From: an uncultured Lachnospiraceae bacterium
Lineage (GTDB): Bacteria > Bacillota > Clostridia > Lachnospirales > Lachnospiraceae
Direction: 5' to 3'
Length of the DNA: 64,000 nucleotides
NCBI GenBank assembly: GCA_947367855.1
Contig: CANBFE010000004.1
Location: 62,001-126,000 of the forward strand
Part shown: positions 14,885 to 23,606 of the stretch, in pieces
How the letters are laid out: the number at the start of each line of letters is the position of its first letter
Position numbering within the stretch: position 1 is the stretch's first letter
The notes under the pieces: generated by a model
The model's input: only the letters and a program-made list of their open reading frames with translations
What the model was told of the DNA's origin: nothing
Databases searched by the model: none
Made by a program: the position numbers and the translations under genes

Positions 14885-17476
14885 TTAATCCAGGAAGAGG
14901 TCCAGTACAGGTTTCAGCTTCTTCCGCAGGCTGATTCGGCTTGCCCTCTCCGTGGCCATGGACAGATAGCGGAACAGGGATTCCGCGGCAAAGGCAAATA
15001 CCACCATCAGCAGAATGCAGATTTCCGACATGGCGCTTATGGCAAACAGCTTTCCCAGGAAAATACCGGAGAACAGAAGCCCCAGAATATTCAGCGCCAG
15101 AATTCCCCATTTCATGCGGTTGAAGGGATAGCTGATTTTTCCCAGAATCATAAATCCCACAACGGCCAGGAGCATGGTGGAGGCGGTGGCAATATCCTCC
15201 TTGGGCAGCGAAAACGCCTGGCCGCAGATCATCATGGCTCCCACTGCCAATACATCCGTGAGTCCTGCCGGAAGGGCTTTGAGCAGAAGGTTCCGGATGA
15301 AGTGCCCCTCTATTCGATTTCTGTTTGGCTCCAGGGCAAGGAGAAAGCCGGGGAGACCGATGGTAAACATGCTGATCAGCGATATCTGGGAGGGTTCCAG
15401 GGGATAAGTAATGGCCAGTACCGCTGAAAACAATGCCAGTAAAAGGGAAAAGATATTTTTCACCAAAAACAAACTTGCCGAGCGCTGAATATTGTTCACC
15501 ACCCGCCGACCTTCCCAGACCACATTGGGCATATGGGCGAAATCGGAGTCCAGCAGCACCACTTGGGCGGCCTGTGTTGCAGCCTCGCTGCCTGAAGCCA
15601 TTGCTATGCTGCAGTCCGCGTCCTTCATGGCCAGGATATCGTTGACTCCGTCCCCGGTCATGGCAACGGTGTGCCCGGCCTTCTGGAGCGCATTTACCAG
15701 AAGCTGTTTCTGCCTGGGCGTCACCCGGCCAAAGACCGTGTATTGCCTGGCGGCAGCAGCCAGGGCTTCCTCCGACTGCAGGGTTTCTGCATTCACAAAC
15801 CGTTCTGCGTATTCTATTCCGGCCCGTCGGGCTACTTCCGCCACTGTCTCGGGATTGTCTCCGGAGATGACTTTCACATGAACCCCCTGTTCCCTGAAGT
15901 AGGAAAATGTCGCCGCTGCATTCTCCCGAATGGAGTTGGAGAGAATGATGCAGCCAAGGGGGAGGACTTTTCCAGGACGTTGGGGGATTGTCCCGGAAAT
16001 ATTCCCGGCAGACTGGCTTTCGGAGGATATCTCCTGGTCTGTCAGGGGAACCGCGCATTTACCCATAACCAAAACCCGGCAGCCTTTTTTCAGGTAAGGC
16101 GCAATTTCTTCGGACAGGGAATCGTAGTCGTTTCCCAGTACAAATTCCGGTGCGCCAAGCACATATTCCCCGTCCGGAAACAGAACTGCGCTGTATTTCC
16201 TGGCGGAGGAAAAGGGCAGTGTGGACAAGGGTGCGCGGCAGGCAGCCGAAGCGCCGAATTCTGCGGTATATTCCCGTATGGCTTCCATGGTGGCATTGTT
16301 GTCGGGGACGGCTGCGGCATAGTCGGCCAGCAGCAGGTTCAGCTCATGCATGCGCTGCGGATTCTCGCCTTCACCCCAGGGCAGCACTTCCTCCACCTGC
16401 ATTCCCGGTTCCGTGATGGTACCTGTCTTATCCACGCACAGCACATCCACTCTGGCCAGGGCCTCAATGCTCTTCATGTCGTGGAGCAGGACTTTCCGGC
16501 TTGCCAGGCGGATGGTGCTCAGGGCCAGGGCCATTGTGGTCAGCAGATACAGCCCCTCGGGAATCATGCCGATGACTGCGGCAATCATGGATACAATACT
16601 TGTGCTGATAGTTTCTCCGTTGACAAAGTAGGCCTGGGAAAAAAGGACCACTCCCACAGGAATAATCAGGATGCCCACCCATTTGACCAGCTGATTGATG
16701 GAACGTACCATTTCGGACTGCTCCCCCTGTCCCATGGCCTTGGCCTGGGCTGTCAGTTTGGAGATGTAGGAGGCATCCCCCACCTGTTCCAGTACAGCAT
16801 AACATTGGCCGGACACCACGAAGCTGCCGGAAAGGAGGGAGCTGCCCGGGTCTTTGCGGATCTCGTCGGCTTCCCCTGTGAGGAGGGATTCATTCACGGT
16901 GATGGTTCCCTGAAGAACTCTTGCATCCGCGCAGATCTGGTCTCCTGCGGCCAGGAGTACCACGTCATCCTTTACAAGCTCCTCTGAAGGAATTCTGGAC
17001 TGCATATGATCCCGCACCGCCACCGCATGGGGAGCGTTCAGCATGTTCATTTTGTCCAGTGTGCTCTTGGCCCGGAGTTCCTGAACAATGCCGATGACGG
17101 TATTGATGATGATCACCGGCAGGAACGTCAGGTTGCGGTAGGAGCATACCAGACAGAGAAGCACAGCCAGAATCAGGAAGATCAGGTTAAAATAGGTAAA
17201 GAGGTTGGAACGGATGATCTGGGCCGTGGTTTTTCCGGTGGTGATGTCCGTGCGGTTTGTGAGGCCCTGGGCAATCCGTTCCTCCACTTCTGCCGCAGTG
17301 AGGCCGGAAGGCTCTGTCTCTTTTAGCTGTGCGGCGCATTCCGGGCTGCCTGTCTGCGCAGCGCAGCTGTGGGGTGCGCTTCCTGAAGTTTCCAGGGCGA
17401 TGTCTCTGCTGCTGCTTTCGGGAACTGTTTCGTCTATGCTGTCTGTGTTGTGTTTCTTTTTTCCTATGCTCTTCAT
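14885..17476 (-). CDS. Cation-translocating P-type ATPase (CtpE-like)
   Basis: An 863-residue P-type ATPase. Actuator motif LTGEADEI (~225; Ala where most families have Ser), transmembrane helix 4 motif IPEGLYLLTTMA, phosphorylation motif DKTGTIT, and hinge TGDGVNDILAMKDADCSIAM. The PEGLxLLT helix and VND-ILA hinge fit the CtpE/Ca2+-or-Mg2+-type HAD-IC group rather than heavy-metal pumps, which would have a CPx motif; none is present. The N-terminal ~60 residues are polar and low complexity. It pumps a cation across the membrane at ATP cost; Ca2+ is likely by analogy with CtpE. It is monocistronic. The ribosome site is weak (GGTAAAAGCG). Confidence 0.9.
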   Translation of the reverse strand: MKSIGKKKHNTDSIDETVPESSSRDIALETSGSAPHSCAAQTGSPECAAQLKETEPSGLTAAEVEERIAQGLTNRTDITTGKTTAQIIRSNLFTYFNLIFLILAVLLCLVCSYRNLTFLPVIIINTVIGIVQELRAKSTLDKMNMLNAPHAVAVRDHMQSRIPSEELVKDDVVLLAAGDQICADARVLQGTITVNESLLTGEADEIRKDPGSSLLSGSFVVSGQCYAVLEQVGDASYISKLTAQAKAMGQGEQSEMVRSINQLVKWVGILIIPVGVVLFSQAYFVNGETISTSIVSMIAAVIGMIPEGLYLLTTMALALSTIRLASRKVLLHDMKSIEALARVDVLCVDKTGTITEPGMQVEEVLPWGEGENPQRMHELNLLLADYAAAVPDNNATMEAIREYTAEFGASAACRAPLSTLPFSSARKYSAVLFPDGEYVLGAPEFVLGNDYDSLSEEIAPYLKKGCRVLVMGKCAVPLTDQEISSESQSAGNISGTIPQRPGKVLPLGCIILSNSIRENAAATFSYFREQGVHVKVISGDNPETVAEVARRAGIEYAERFVNAETLQSEEALAAAARQYTVFGRVTPRQKQLLVNALQKAGHTVAMTGDGVNDILAMKDADCSIAMASGSEAATQAAQVVLLDSDFAHMPNVVWEGRRVVNNIQRSASLFLVKNIFSLLLALFSAVLAITYPLEPSQISLISMFTIGLPGFLLALEPNRNRIEGHFIRNLLLKALPAGLTDVLAVGAMMICGQAFSLPKEDIATASTMLLAVVGFMILGKISYPFNRMKWGILALNILGLLFSGIFLGKLFAISAMSEICILLMVVFAFAAESLFRYLSMATERASRISLRKKLKPVLDLFLD

Positions 17477-17587
17477 TTCGCTTTTACCGGAAATGCCTTT
17501 CTTTTGTTTTATGCGACAGCATACCAGTTTTTTCTAAAAATATTGCGGTAATCCTTCTTAAATTTTTTTAAAGAATTCTGCAAGATC

Positions 17588-17715
17588 CACAGAGCACCTC
17601 TGTGCGTGCTTTGCACGCAAAATCCGAGACCGCACGCTCCGAAACGCCTGTACTTGGGGATTCTTGACAATAGAATGATTGTGCATCTGTTGCTGTGAAC
17701 GGAGTGAACAGTAAC
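17588..17715. repeat. Cluster of three inverted repeats at the left edge of an AT-rich island
   Basis: Three hairpins: CACAGAG-cac-CTCTGTG (17588-17604, perfect), GCGTGC-ttt-GCACGC (17604-17618, perfect) and GTTGCTGT...ACAGTAAC (17689-17715, one mismatch, enclosing GTGAACGGAGTGAAC). No gene is seen between 17477 and 17762. The cluster may be an intergenic repeat unit (REP/MITE-like) or a scar of insertion. Confidence 0.5.
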
Positions 17716-17762
17716 GGCAGCTAAAAGTATTATGTGTAAGGTGCAATGTAAGTGAGGCGGAA

Positions 17763-18254
17763 TTGGCAAGGTGGTTATTGCATAGGTGGAGATATTCACC
17801 GACAGTAGCATATGGAAATAACGAGGTGCATTTGCATCTGTATCTTGCACGCAGAATTTCGGTTGCTGAGGCATTGGCAATACAATCACTGCCAAAAGAG
17901 TATGTAATTAATAAAGCATTATGTAAAAGTGCGAAAAATGAGTTTTGCAGAGGAGAAAACGATGATATATTCCATGAATATTGGAAAAATTTTCGAAATT
18001 CCTATAAAACAAGATTTAAAAATACATATCAGCATCTATATAATGAATTGTACAGAGGATATATCAATGAGAGGAATATTATGGAGGTAGATGGCTGTAG
18101 AAAACAATGGAATGAAACAGCTTCGGTGTCTAAAAAGAAACTACATTCAGAACTGTATTTTAAGCATGAAATATCTTATAGCATATATCGTAACTGGGAA
18201 GATTTTGAAGACTACAATATTCAAAATCTTCGGAAAATTAAGAAGGAGATTTAA
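17763..18254 (+). pseudogene. C-terminal remnant of a cytosine-C5 DNA methyltransferase fused to an unrecognised tail
   Basis: Residues ~9-48 of this frame (SPTVAYGNNEVHLH, then ARRISVAEALAIQSLPKEYVI) match the conserved C-terminal region of Dcm-type cytosine methyltransferases, the stretch leading into motif X. The catalytic motifs (PCQ loop, ENV) and the SAM-binding glycine loop are absent, and the upstream DNA does not encode them. After YVI the family continuation toward GNGVP is missing and an unrelated Lys/Asn/Tyr-rich sequence of ~115 residues takes over. It is therefore a truncated gene, probably inactive as a methyltransferase. Base composition is clearly more AT-rich than in the flanking genes, suggesting transfer. 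Confidence 0.6.
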
Positions 18255-18346
18255 AAACATTGTTGCAGAATGGAGCCATTGGGGAAGGCGGGACTAATAG
18301 TCCATATTGGCCGGAAGTAAGGGTATCCTGCCAATGTTATTAATAG

Positions 18347-18375
18347 TTGACAAAATAAACAAAAAGTATTATAAT
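18347..18375 (+). promoter_or_regulatory. Near-perfect sigma-A promoter upstream of the two-gene unit
   Basis: TTGACA at 18347-18352 and TATAAT at 18370-18375 with a 17-bp A-rich spacer. It is followed by ~180 nt of leader before the first start codon; the leader contains a GGAGGGAGG stretch (18428-18436) but no convincing gene. The whole interval 18255-18558 holds no gene. Confidence 0.8.
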
Positions 18376-18527
18376 ACAAAAATATACTACAAATACACAA
18401 TACTTCAATGCAATCCCCGATATCTTGGAGGGAGGTAAAGTCCTTTTGGTATCAATACAGCTTCCGTGTCCTCTTTCAGTTATGACGGAACAGAGAAGCA
18501 TGGGGCATGATAGTTTGCTGTAACATT

Positions 18528-18543
18528 TTTCGGTGAACCGAAA
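18528..18543. promoter_or_regulatory. Inverted repeat in the leader of the two-gene unit
   Basis: TTTCGGT-ga-ACCGAAA, a perfect 7-bp inverted repeat 25 bp before the start codon at 18568. It could be an operator for autoregulation or an RNA hairpin that limits translation. Confidence 0.4.
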
Positions 18544-18567
18544 TATATTAAATTAAGGGTGATGATA

Positions 18568-18780
18568 ATGCTGAGTGCAAAAAATATGCTGAATTCTTTA
18601 TTTGAAGAGAATAATACTAAAAATGGGAAACCATATAACGATTACAATGATGATTATGATTTTAGCAGGGTCTTGGAATTCTGTAATGGTAATTCGGTAC
18701 ATAAAAATAAATTGAGATATTCCGATGGACAAGAGGAAATATTTTCATTTGAATCTAAGGGGAAAGAGGAAAGTGAATAA
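18568..18780 (+). CDS. Small protein of unknown function, first gene of a two-gene unit
   Basis: A 70-residue protein, start ATG 18568 with TAAGGG eight bases upstream. It is rich in Asn, Asp, Glu and Lys, has no hydrophobic segment and no recognised motif; the middle (KPYNDYNDDYDFSRVLEF) is acidic and tyrosine-rich. The stop overlaps the GTG start of the next gene (GTGAATAA), so the two are translationally coupled. Small acidic first gene plus larger second gene, a strong promoter and an upstream inverted repeat resemble a toxin-antitoxin or defence pair, but this is only an analogy of layout. Confidence 0.6.
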   Translation: MLSAKNMLNSLFEENNTKNGKPYNDYNDDYDFSRVLEFCNGNSVHKNKLRYSDGQEEIFSFESKGKEESE

Positions 18781-19411
18781 TTATAATCCTTCAACTACTT
18801 ACAAATATTTATACGACTATATAATTGGCGACCTTCTCTGCCAGATATGTAGCAGAGGGAGCGGCTTTTGTGTAAAAGACAAAACGATTCCCTATATGAT
18901 AGGGCGGAAATTTGATGAATACAAAGAGCGGGCCTCAAAAAATATGAATGGGAGGCGTCTGGACAGACACAAAATTGCTTCCTGCATATGCGGTGCAATT
19001 ATTGAGTCAAAACCGTTAGAGGGATATAGGGGAGCAAAAATTGCGGCAAATGCAAATGAAATGCTAGCGCTTTGTGTGGGGATAAATGTCATAAAGTTTT
19101 ATATGATGTTTGAATTATTGCACAATCTGGATATTTCACTGGCGGACAAGCATAAAATCTGTGAATATCTGAAAGAGAATTTTGAAATGACATATCCTTC
19201 TGTAGAGGATAATATCTGTGACACACAGGAATACCAGAAAAATCTGCATAATGCCTTATATTGGAGCCATTCTGTCTGTACGGTTACGGATAAGGAATGC
19301 TTCAAATATGACATTTGGGCATATTCTAAAATTTTTTACCATTTGGAGTTATACAACCAAAATAATTTTCAACAGGCTTATCAAAGCTTTCTTAATAGGA
19401 AGGCGGTATAA
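18773..19411 (+). CDS. Unrecognised protein, second gene of a two-gene unit
   Basis: A 212-residue protein. The start is taken as GTG 18773 with GGGGAAAGAGGAAA before it and overlap with the previous stop; an ATG at 18725 in the same frame is possible. No family is recognised. Visible features: a central helical segment with a polar motif, RLDRHKIASCICGAI (about 70-84), a hydrophobic helix LCVGINVIKFYMMFELL, and a C-terminal part with several His, Cys and Trp (ALYWSHSVCTV and IWAYSKIFYHLELY). The conserved-looking D-R-H could be a catalytic or metal-binding site. A rho-independent terminator follows directly, so the unit ends here. AT-rich, like the rest of the island. Confidence 0.65.
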   Translation: MNNYNPSTTYKYLYDYIIGDLLCQICSRGSGFCVKDKTIPYMIGRKFDEYKERASKNMNGRRLDRHKIASCICGAIIESKPLEGYRGAKIAANANEMLALCVGINVIKFYMMFELLHNLDISLADKHKICEYLKENFEMTYPSVEDNICDTQEYQKNLHNALYWSHSVCTVTDKECFKYDIWAYSKIFYHLELYNQNNFQQAYQSFLNRKAV

Positions 19412-19412
19412 A

Positions 19413-19445
19413 AGAGCAGATGAAATGGCGTTCTGCTCTTTTTTG
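19413..19445 (+). terminator. Rho-independent terminator of the two-gene unit
   Basis: AGAGCAG (19413-19419) and CTGCTCT (19433-19439) form a perfect stem followed by six T. Confidence 0.85.
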
Positions 19446-19771
19446 ATAGTCTTCCATACTATTCTTAAACGGCAGGGGGAAACTTATTCAGGAGAGCAAC
19501 GGTACCTGATTGAGGAGAGGGATGACCTGTTTGCAGAGGAGGAGGCCAGGCTCACTGGAGAGGGGATTTTCGGATCAGGTGAATGTGCCGCAGGTGCTGC
19601 ATCAGGAGGTTATAGGCGAACTGCTGGCAGAATACAGGGACAGGCTGTGGAGAACGAAGACAGTACCGGAAAAGGTTATGCAGGAGGAACGTTGGCGCTG
19701 AGGGCGGAGACGGGCTGTCTGCCGGGACGGAAGGCAGGAGGAGCGGGCAAAAGAAGAAATGGAGGTTTACT
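19446..19771 (+). other. Interval without a recognisable gene; possible decayed reading frame
   Basis: Base composition returns to that of the host chromosome. A short frame at 19510-19701 encodes a plausible amphipathic stretch (VLHQEVIGELLAEYRDRLW) but starts with an arginine-rich, low-complexity segment and has no ribosome site. I read it as a fragment of a lost gene upstream of the peptidase. Confidence 0.35.
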
Positions 19772-20362
19772 ATGGGAAAGAAGATATTGATAACCGGGTT
19801 TGAGCCCTTCGGACAGGATACGGTGAATGCGTCCTGGGAGGCGGTGAGCCGGCTGGAAGACAGGATTGACGGCAGGGCGGTGACAAAGCTCCTGGTGCCG
19901 ACGGAATTCGGCGTTGCTGCGGAAAAGGTTCTGGAATCTGCCCGGGAACTGCAGCCGGACGCCATTCTCTGTGTGGGCCAGGCAGGCGGCAGGGCCATGG
20001 TGACGCCGGAGATGGTGGCAATCAATCTGCGGGATGCTTCTCTGGAGGACAATGCAGGGAGAAAGCCCTGGGACGAACCGGCGGCGCCGGGGGGACCGGC
20101 AGCTTATTTTGCATCTATTCCTGTGCGGAAAATCGTTGATGCGGTGAAGGAAGCCGGAATCCCCTGCAAACTTTCCTATTCTGCCGGGGCATATGTATGC
20201 AATGACCTGTTTTACAACCTGCGGCATTACTATGAGGGAACCGGAACGGACGTTGGATTTATTCATGTGCCCTGTCTGTCGGAACAGGGCGACGACAAAC
20301 GGCCCGGTATGCCCCTGGAGACCATTGTGAAGGCCCTGAGCCTGGCTGTGGGAGTGCTGTAA
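19772..20362 (+). CDS. pcp: Pyroglutamyl-peptidase I
   Basis: A 196-residue cysteine peptidase of family C15, close to the usual ~200-215. It shows the N-terminal signature KILITGFEPFG, the catalytic Glu region VTPEMVAINLRDA (~80-90), the Cys in SYSAGAYVCNDLFY (~140) and the His in FIHVPCL (~166). It removes N-terminal pyroglutamate from peptides in the cytoplasm. The start ATG 19772 follows GGAGG at 19759-19763. Its stop is immediately adjacent to the stop of the convergent oxidoreductase gene, with no room for a terminator between them. Confidence 0.93.
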   Translation: MGKKILITGFEPFGQDTVNASWEAVSRLEDRIDGRAVTKLLVPTEFGVAAEKVLESARELQPDAILCVGQAGGRAMVTPEMVAINLRDASLEDNAGRKPWDEPAAPGGPAAYFASIPVRKIVDAVKEAGIPCKLSYSAGAYVCNDLFYNLRHYYEGTGTDVGFIHVPCLSEQGDDKRPGMPLETIVKALSLAVGVL

Positions 20363-21232
20363 TCAGAGTAGCTCCGATTCACCCTCCAGAATAGCGCGTT
20401 CCAGAGTGTTCAGGATGCGCACCGGGAGCAGCAGATCTTCCAGGGGTTCCGGGGGTGTGCCCCGGCGGAGGGCTTCCACAAATCTGGAAAATCCCTGATA
20501 ATACACCTGGGAGATGTCAATGGCCGAACATACTACCCGGGAAGAGGCATACAGTGCGGCATGAAAATCACTCACCTGGGAGAAGTTGATGGTAACTGTG
20601 AAGGTGTCATATTTTACCAGGGCCACCAGATTGCCGCAGTGGACGTCAGCCTTGATGCAGCGGACATCCTTTCCGAAGATGGTGGTAAGAATTTCTGCCG
20701 CATGTCCGCCGTAAAAGTAGATACCGCCATAAGGGCTGTGGATTTCCCCGGGGAAGTTAAAGGCGCCGGAAATGAAAGTATTTTCCTGACACAGGCTGAG
20801 GAATTCGCTCTTCAGGCGCAGCACGTCCGGACAGTATTTGCAGGTGGAGCCGCCTGCCAGAAGCGTTTTGTTTTTCCGGGCCAGATTGATCAGCAGACGA
20901 CATTCTTCCGGGTCTATGGTTACGGGCTTATCGATCCAGACCGGGATGCCCTGTTCCAGAAAGGGAAGGGCGGCGGGATAGTGCAGATTTCCCTGGCGGT
21001 AGAGGATCATGACGGCATCTACCTGGCCGTACAGGTCCTCCGGCGTCCCGGCTATCACGGGAATCCTGCAGGCTTGCGCCACGGAGGCTGCGGACTGGGG
21101 AGTCTCTCCCAGGATGTGGGTTACCCTGACGTCCGGGAAGGGACAGCGGTTGTCTTCCTTTGGCAGATTAGCCAGTCCGGAGAAGGCCCGGGCGTGGGAA
21201 CTGTCAGATCCGATTATACCGATTCGAAACAT
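20363..21232 (-). CDS. Gfo/Idh/MocA family oxidoreductase (last gene of the left arm)
   Basis: A 289-residue NAD(P)-dependent oxidoreductase, shorter than the usual 330-380. The Rossmann start is FRIGIIGSDSSHARAF, with GSDSSH in place of the classical GxGxxG, and the cofactor/substrate motif is WIDKPVTID, where most members have EKP. Members oxidise or reduce hydroxyls of sugars, inositols and sugar acids. It lies downstream of the DMT transporter gene, separated by ~100 bp without a gene, and ends the leftward arm of the catabolic locus. The substrate cannot be read from the sequence. A second, longer relative is at 32213-33487. Confidence 0.85.
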   Translation of the reverse strand: MFRIGIIGSDSSHARAFSGLANLPKEDNRCPFPDVRVTHILGETPQSAASVAQACRIPVIAGTPEDLYGQVDAVMILYRQGNLHYPAALPFLEQGIPVWIDKPVTIDPEECRLLINLARKNKTLLAGGSTCKYCPDVLRLKSEFLSLCQENTFISGAFNFPGEIHSPYGGIYFYGGHAAEILTTIFGKDVRCIKADVHCGNLVALVKYDTFTVTINFSQVSDFHAALYASSRVVCSAIDISQVYYQGFSRFVEALRRGTPPEPLEDLLLPVRILNTLERAILEGESELL

Positions 21233-21334
21233 ATAATTTCCTCCTTAGATAGTCGCTGCGCGACGGCACCAAAGGGTAAAGTCGCTTCAACGCACTTGTA
21301 ATGAGATGTTATTGAAATTCCGGCGCAGGGGCCT

Positions 21335-22207
21335 CTACTTGGTTAAATTTATCAGAGCAATGCCGATTACGCCGGAGAGGATTCCAAGCATTCCCTTCAG
21401 GGTAAGTTTTTCCCGGAAGAAAAATATGGAGCAGAGGGTCACGCCTGGAACGATGCTTCCCTGTACCAGGGGGAAAAGGTAGCTTCCATCCATGTGTGCA
21501 GAGAGAAAGGTCATGAGCAGGTTGCCGCCCAGGGAGGACAGTGCCAGAAGGCATATGGGCAGCAGGTTATTTCGCAGCAGGGAAACAGGACGGTGACCGG
21601 AGCCATGGGATACTGCCGGAAAACACAGCGCATAACAAAGCGCCGCACAGCCGAAGCCCACAAACAGCAGACCAAGGGCGTCCTTTCCTCCGGTGAGATA
21701 TTGGTGTGTCTTCTGAATGATGCCGCAGCTGCCGTTGAACAGAAAGGTCAGCAGGCAGAAAAGCCGCCAGTTTCCGCCGCTCTTTTCAGGGTCTTTGGAT
21801 GCGCTCAGGCAGTAGAAGGCCGTCAGAAAAAATACCAGTGACGCCCCCAGGGAAAGGGACAGAGGCTCCCTGAAAAACAGTATCCCTGCGCCTGTGGGCA
21901 ACAGCATGCTTGCTGAAAGATAAAAGGAAGCATGGGACAGGGGGCCGCAGGAAATGGCGGACAGGTAACACAGGATTGTCATGGAAAAGCAGAGCCCGAA
22001 CAATCCTCCGCAAAGGAGGGTAGGGGGAGCGAACCCCTTCTGCCCCGGGATGAGGAGATGGATCAGGCCGGTCAGAAGGCTGGCAAGCAGGGTGAAGAAA
22101 CAGTTGGCAAGCAGCTTTTCCCCCGGAGTCCGGGCCTTCATCAGCTTCAGGCTCAGGCTTTGCAGTACAAACAGAATAATTGTAAGTAATATCAGCAGCG
22201 TATTCAT
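21335..22207 (-). CDS. EamA/DMT superfamily transporter
   Basis: A 290-residue membrane protein with ten hydrophobic segments in two repeated halves, the standard DMT (EamA) layout. The conserved end of the second repeat is seen as GNLLMTFLSAHMDGSYLFPLVQG and TLCSIFFFREKLTLKGMLGI. It sits in the left arm between the M20 hydrolase and the oxidoreductase genes. In this position it may import the substrate or release a product, such as the acyl or amino acid moiety freed by the hydrolase (inference). Confidence 0.87.
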   Translation of the reverse strand: MNTLLILLTIILFVLQSLSLKLMKARTPGEKLLANCFFTLLASLLTGLIHLLIPGQKGFAPPTLLCGGLFGLCFSMTILCYLSAISCGPLSHASFYLSASMLLPTGAGILFFREPLSLSLGASLVFFLTAFYCLSASKDPEKSGGNWRLFCLLTFLFNGSCGIIQKTHQYLTGGKDALGLLFVGFGCAALCYALCFPAVSHGSGHRPVSLLRNNLLPICLLALSSLGGNLLMTFLSAHMDGSYLFPLVQGSIVPGVTLCSIFFFREKLTLKGMLGILSGVIGIALINLTK

Positions 22208-22237
22208 GAATACCTCTTTTTCTTATCATGGATTGTC

Positions 22238-23572
22238 TTATGTCAGGCCTGGGCCGGAGGGCCGCTCTCCGGGAGGAGAGAGAAAATCCTGCCAGAAATC
22301 ATTGTACTGCTCCTTTGTTCCGGCGGGAAAATCCCGGAGAAGATCCCATGCTTTCCGTCCCTGGTCCGCCAACAGCTCTGCCGCGGTGCAGGCCATTATT
22401 ACAGCCGGTGCCAGATAAGCCATCCTGGGATCTGTCACACGGAAATCCCTGCTGTGCAGGGCTCCGGAGAAGCCGCTGACCGTAGGCTGTATTACGGGCA
22501 TTAGCCGGGACAGATCGCCCATGTCGGTGCTTCCGCAGAAGGCCTGGTTCCAGCTGACTGTGGCTTCCGGGAACAGAAGGGAAGCATTGTCGGCGAAAAT
22601 CCGGGACAATGCCGGGGATTCCTCCAGGGGCAGATAGCCGGGCAGGTCTTCGATTTCGGCATGAACACCCAGGGCAAAGGAGGCTCCCAGTATGGCGCGG
22701 TTTACCCTGGCATTGGCATCGGCCATGGCATCCGTAGAAGCGGCCCGCACATAGCTCTCCATGCGCACATCTGCAGGAACCGTATTGACCGCATCCCCGC
22801 CTTTTGTGAGAATGGGGTGGACACGTACATGATCCTCGTCCCGGAAAGTTTCCCGCAGGGCATGGATGCACATAATGGCAGCAGATGCCGCATTCAGTGC
22901 ATTGATTCCCATGTGGGGCGAGCCTCCGGCATGGGCTTCCCGGCCTGTGAAGCGCACGGATTTTCCCACGAAGCCCCCGGCCCTGGAAGAGACACAGACC
23001 CGGGGGACACCGCTGTCCGACAGGGCATGAACCATCATGGCCATGTGGATATCATCGAAACAGCCTTCGCTGATAAGCTGCTGTTTTCCGCCCGGATAGC
23101 GGATTTTTCCCTGGGCAATCAGTTCTTTTCTGTAAGCTATCTCCACATATTCTTCTGCAGGCGCTGCGATGAGACAGATGTTTCCGGCCAGGGCAGGCAG
23201 CGCTTTGGCCAGGGCCAGACCGGCTCCCAGCATGGCGGTGAGTCCTGCGTGGTGACCGCAGGCATGGGCTGCCCCGGTAAGGGGATCCGCGTGCGGGTGT
23301 TCCGGTGTGATGACTGCGTCCATTTCCCCCAGAATGGCAATTCCGGGCAGCCGGGGATTTCGAAGGCCCGGAAGCCAGGCCTTGAGTCCCGTGAGTCCCC
23401 AGGTGGTGATATCCCTGGCTCCCATGCGGAGAAGGGCCTTCTCCACCCTGTCACGGGTGCGCAGTTCCCGGTACCCGGGTTCGGGATGGAGGAAGATATC
23501 TTCTCCAAAGGCATAAAGGTATTCCTGCTCTTCTAAAACCAACTCATAAATTCGATGTTTCAGACTGTTCAT
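22238..23572 (-). CDS. M20 family metallo-amidohydrolase
   Basis: A 444-residue protein, start ATG 23572 behind GAGGAAAAA. Zinc-site motifs of the M20 dipeptidase/aminoacylase group are visible: FLHPEPGYRE (~30), GEMDAVI..HPHAD, AHACGHHAGLTAML (~100), APAEEYVE with the catalytic Glu (~150), GREAHAGG in the lid domain and a late His in AFCGSTDMGD-LS. Length and the HACGHHA motif place it with the AbgB/IAA-amino acid hydrolase-like amidohydrolases. It cleaves an amide bond, freeing an amino group from an acyl or aryl partner. In this locus it probably deacylates the imported compound. The gene lies 34 bp downstream of the lyase gene. Confidence 0.9.
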   Translation of the reverse strand: MNSLKHRIYELVLEEQEYLYAFGEDIFLHPEPGYRELRTRDRVEKALLRMGARDITTWGLTGLKAWLPGLRNPRLPGIAILGEMDAVITPEHPHADPLTGAAHACGHHAGLTAMLGAGLALAKALPALAGNICLIAAPAEEYVEIAYRKELIAQGKIRYPGGKQQLISEGCFDDIHMAMMVHALSDSGVPRVCVSSRAGGFVGKSVRFTGREAHAGGSPHMGINALNAASAAIMCIHALRETFRDEDHVRVHPILTKGGDAVNTVPADVRMESYVRAASTDAMADANARVNRAILGASFALGVHAEIEDLPGYLPLEESPALSRIFADNASLLFPEATVSWNQAFCGSTDMGDLSRLMPVIQPTVSGFSGALHSRDFRVTDPRMAYLAPAVIMACTAAELLADQGRKAWDLLRDFPAGTKEQYNDFWQDFLSPPGERPSGPGLT

Positions 23573-23606
23573 TTTTCCTCTTTCCACTTCGTCTCATGTC
23601 TGTTTT

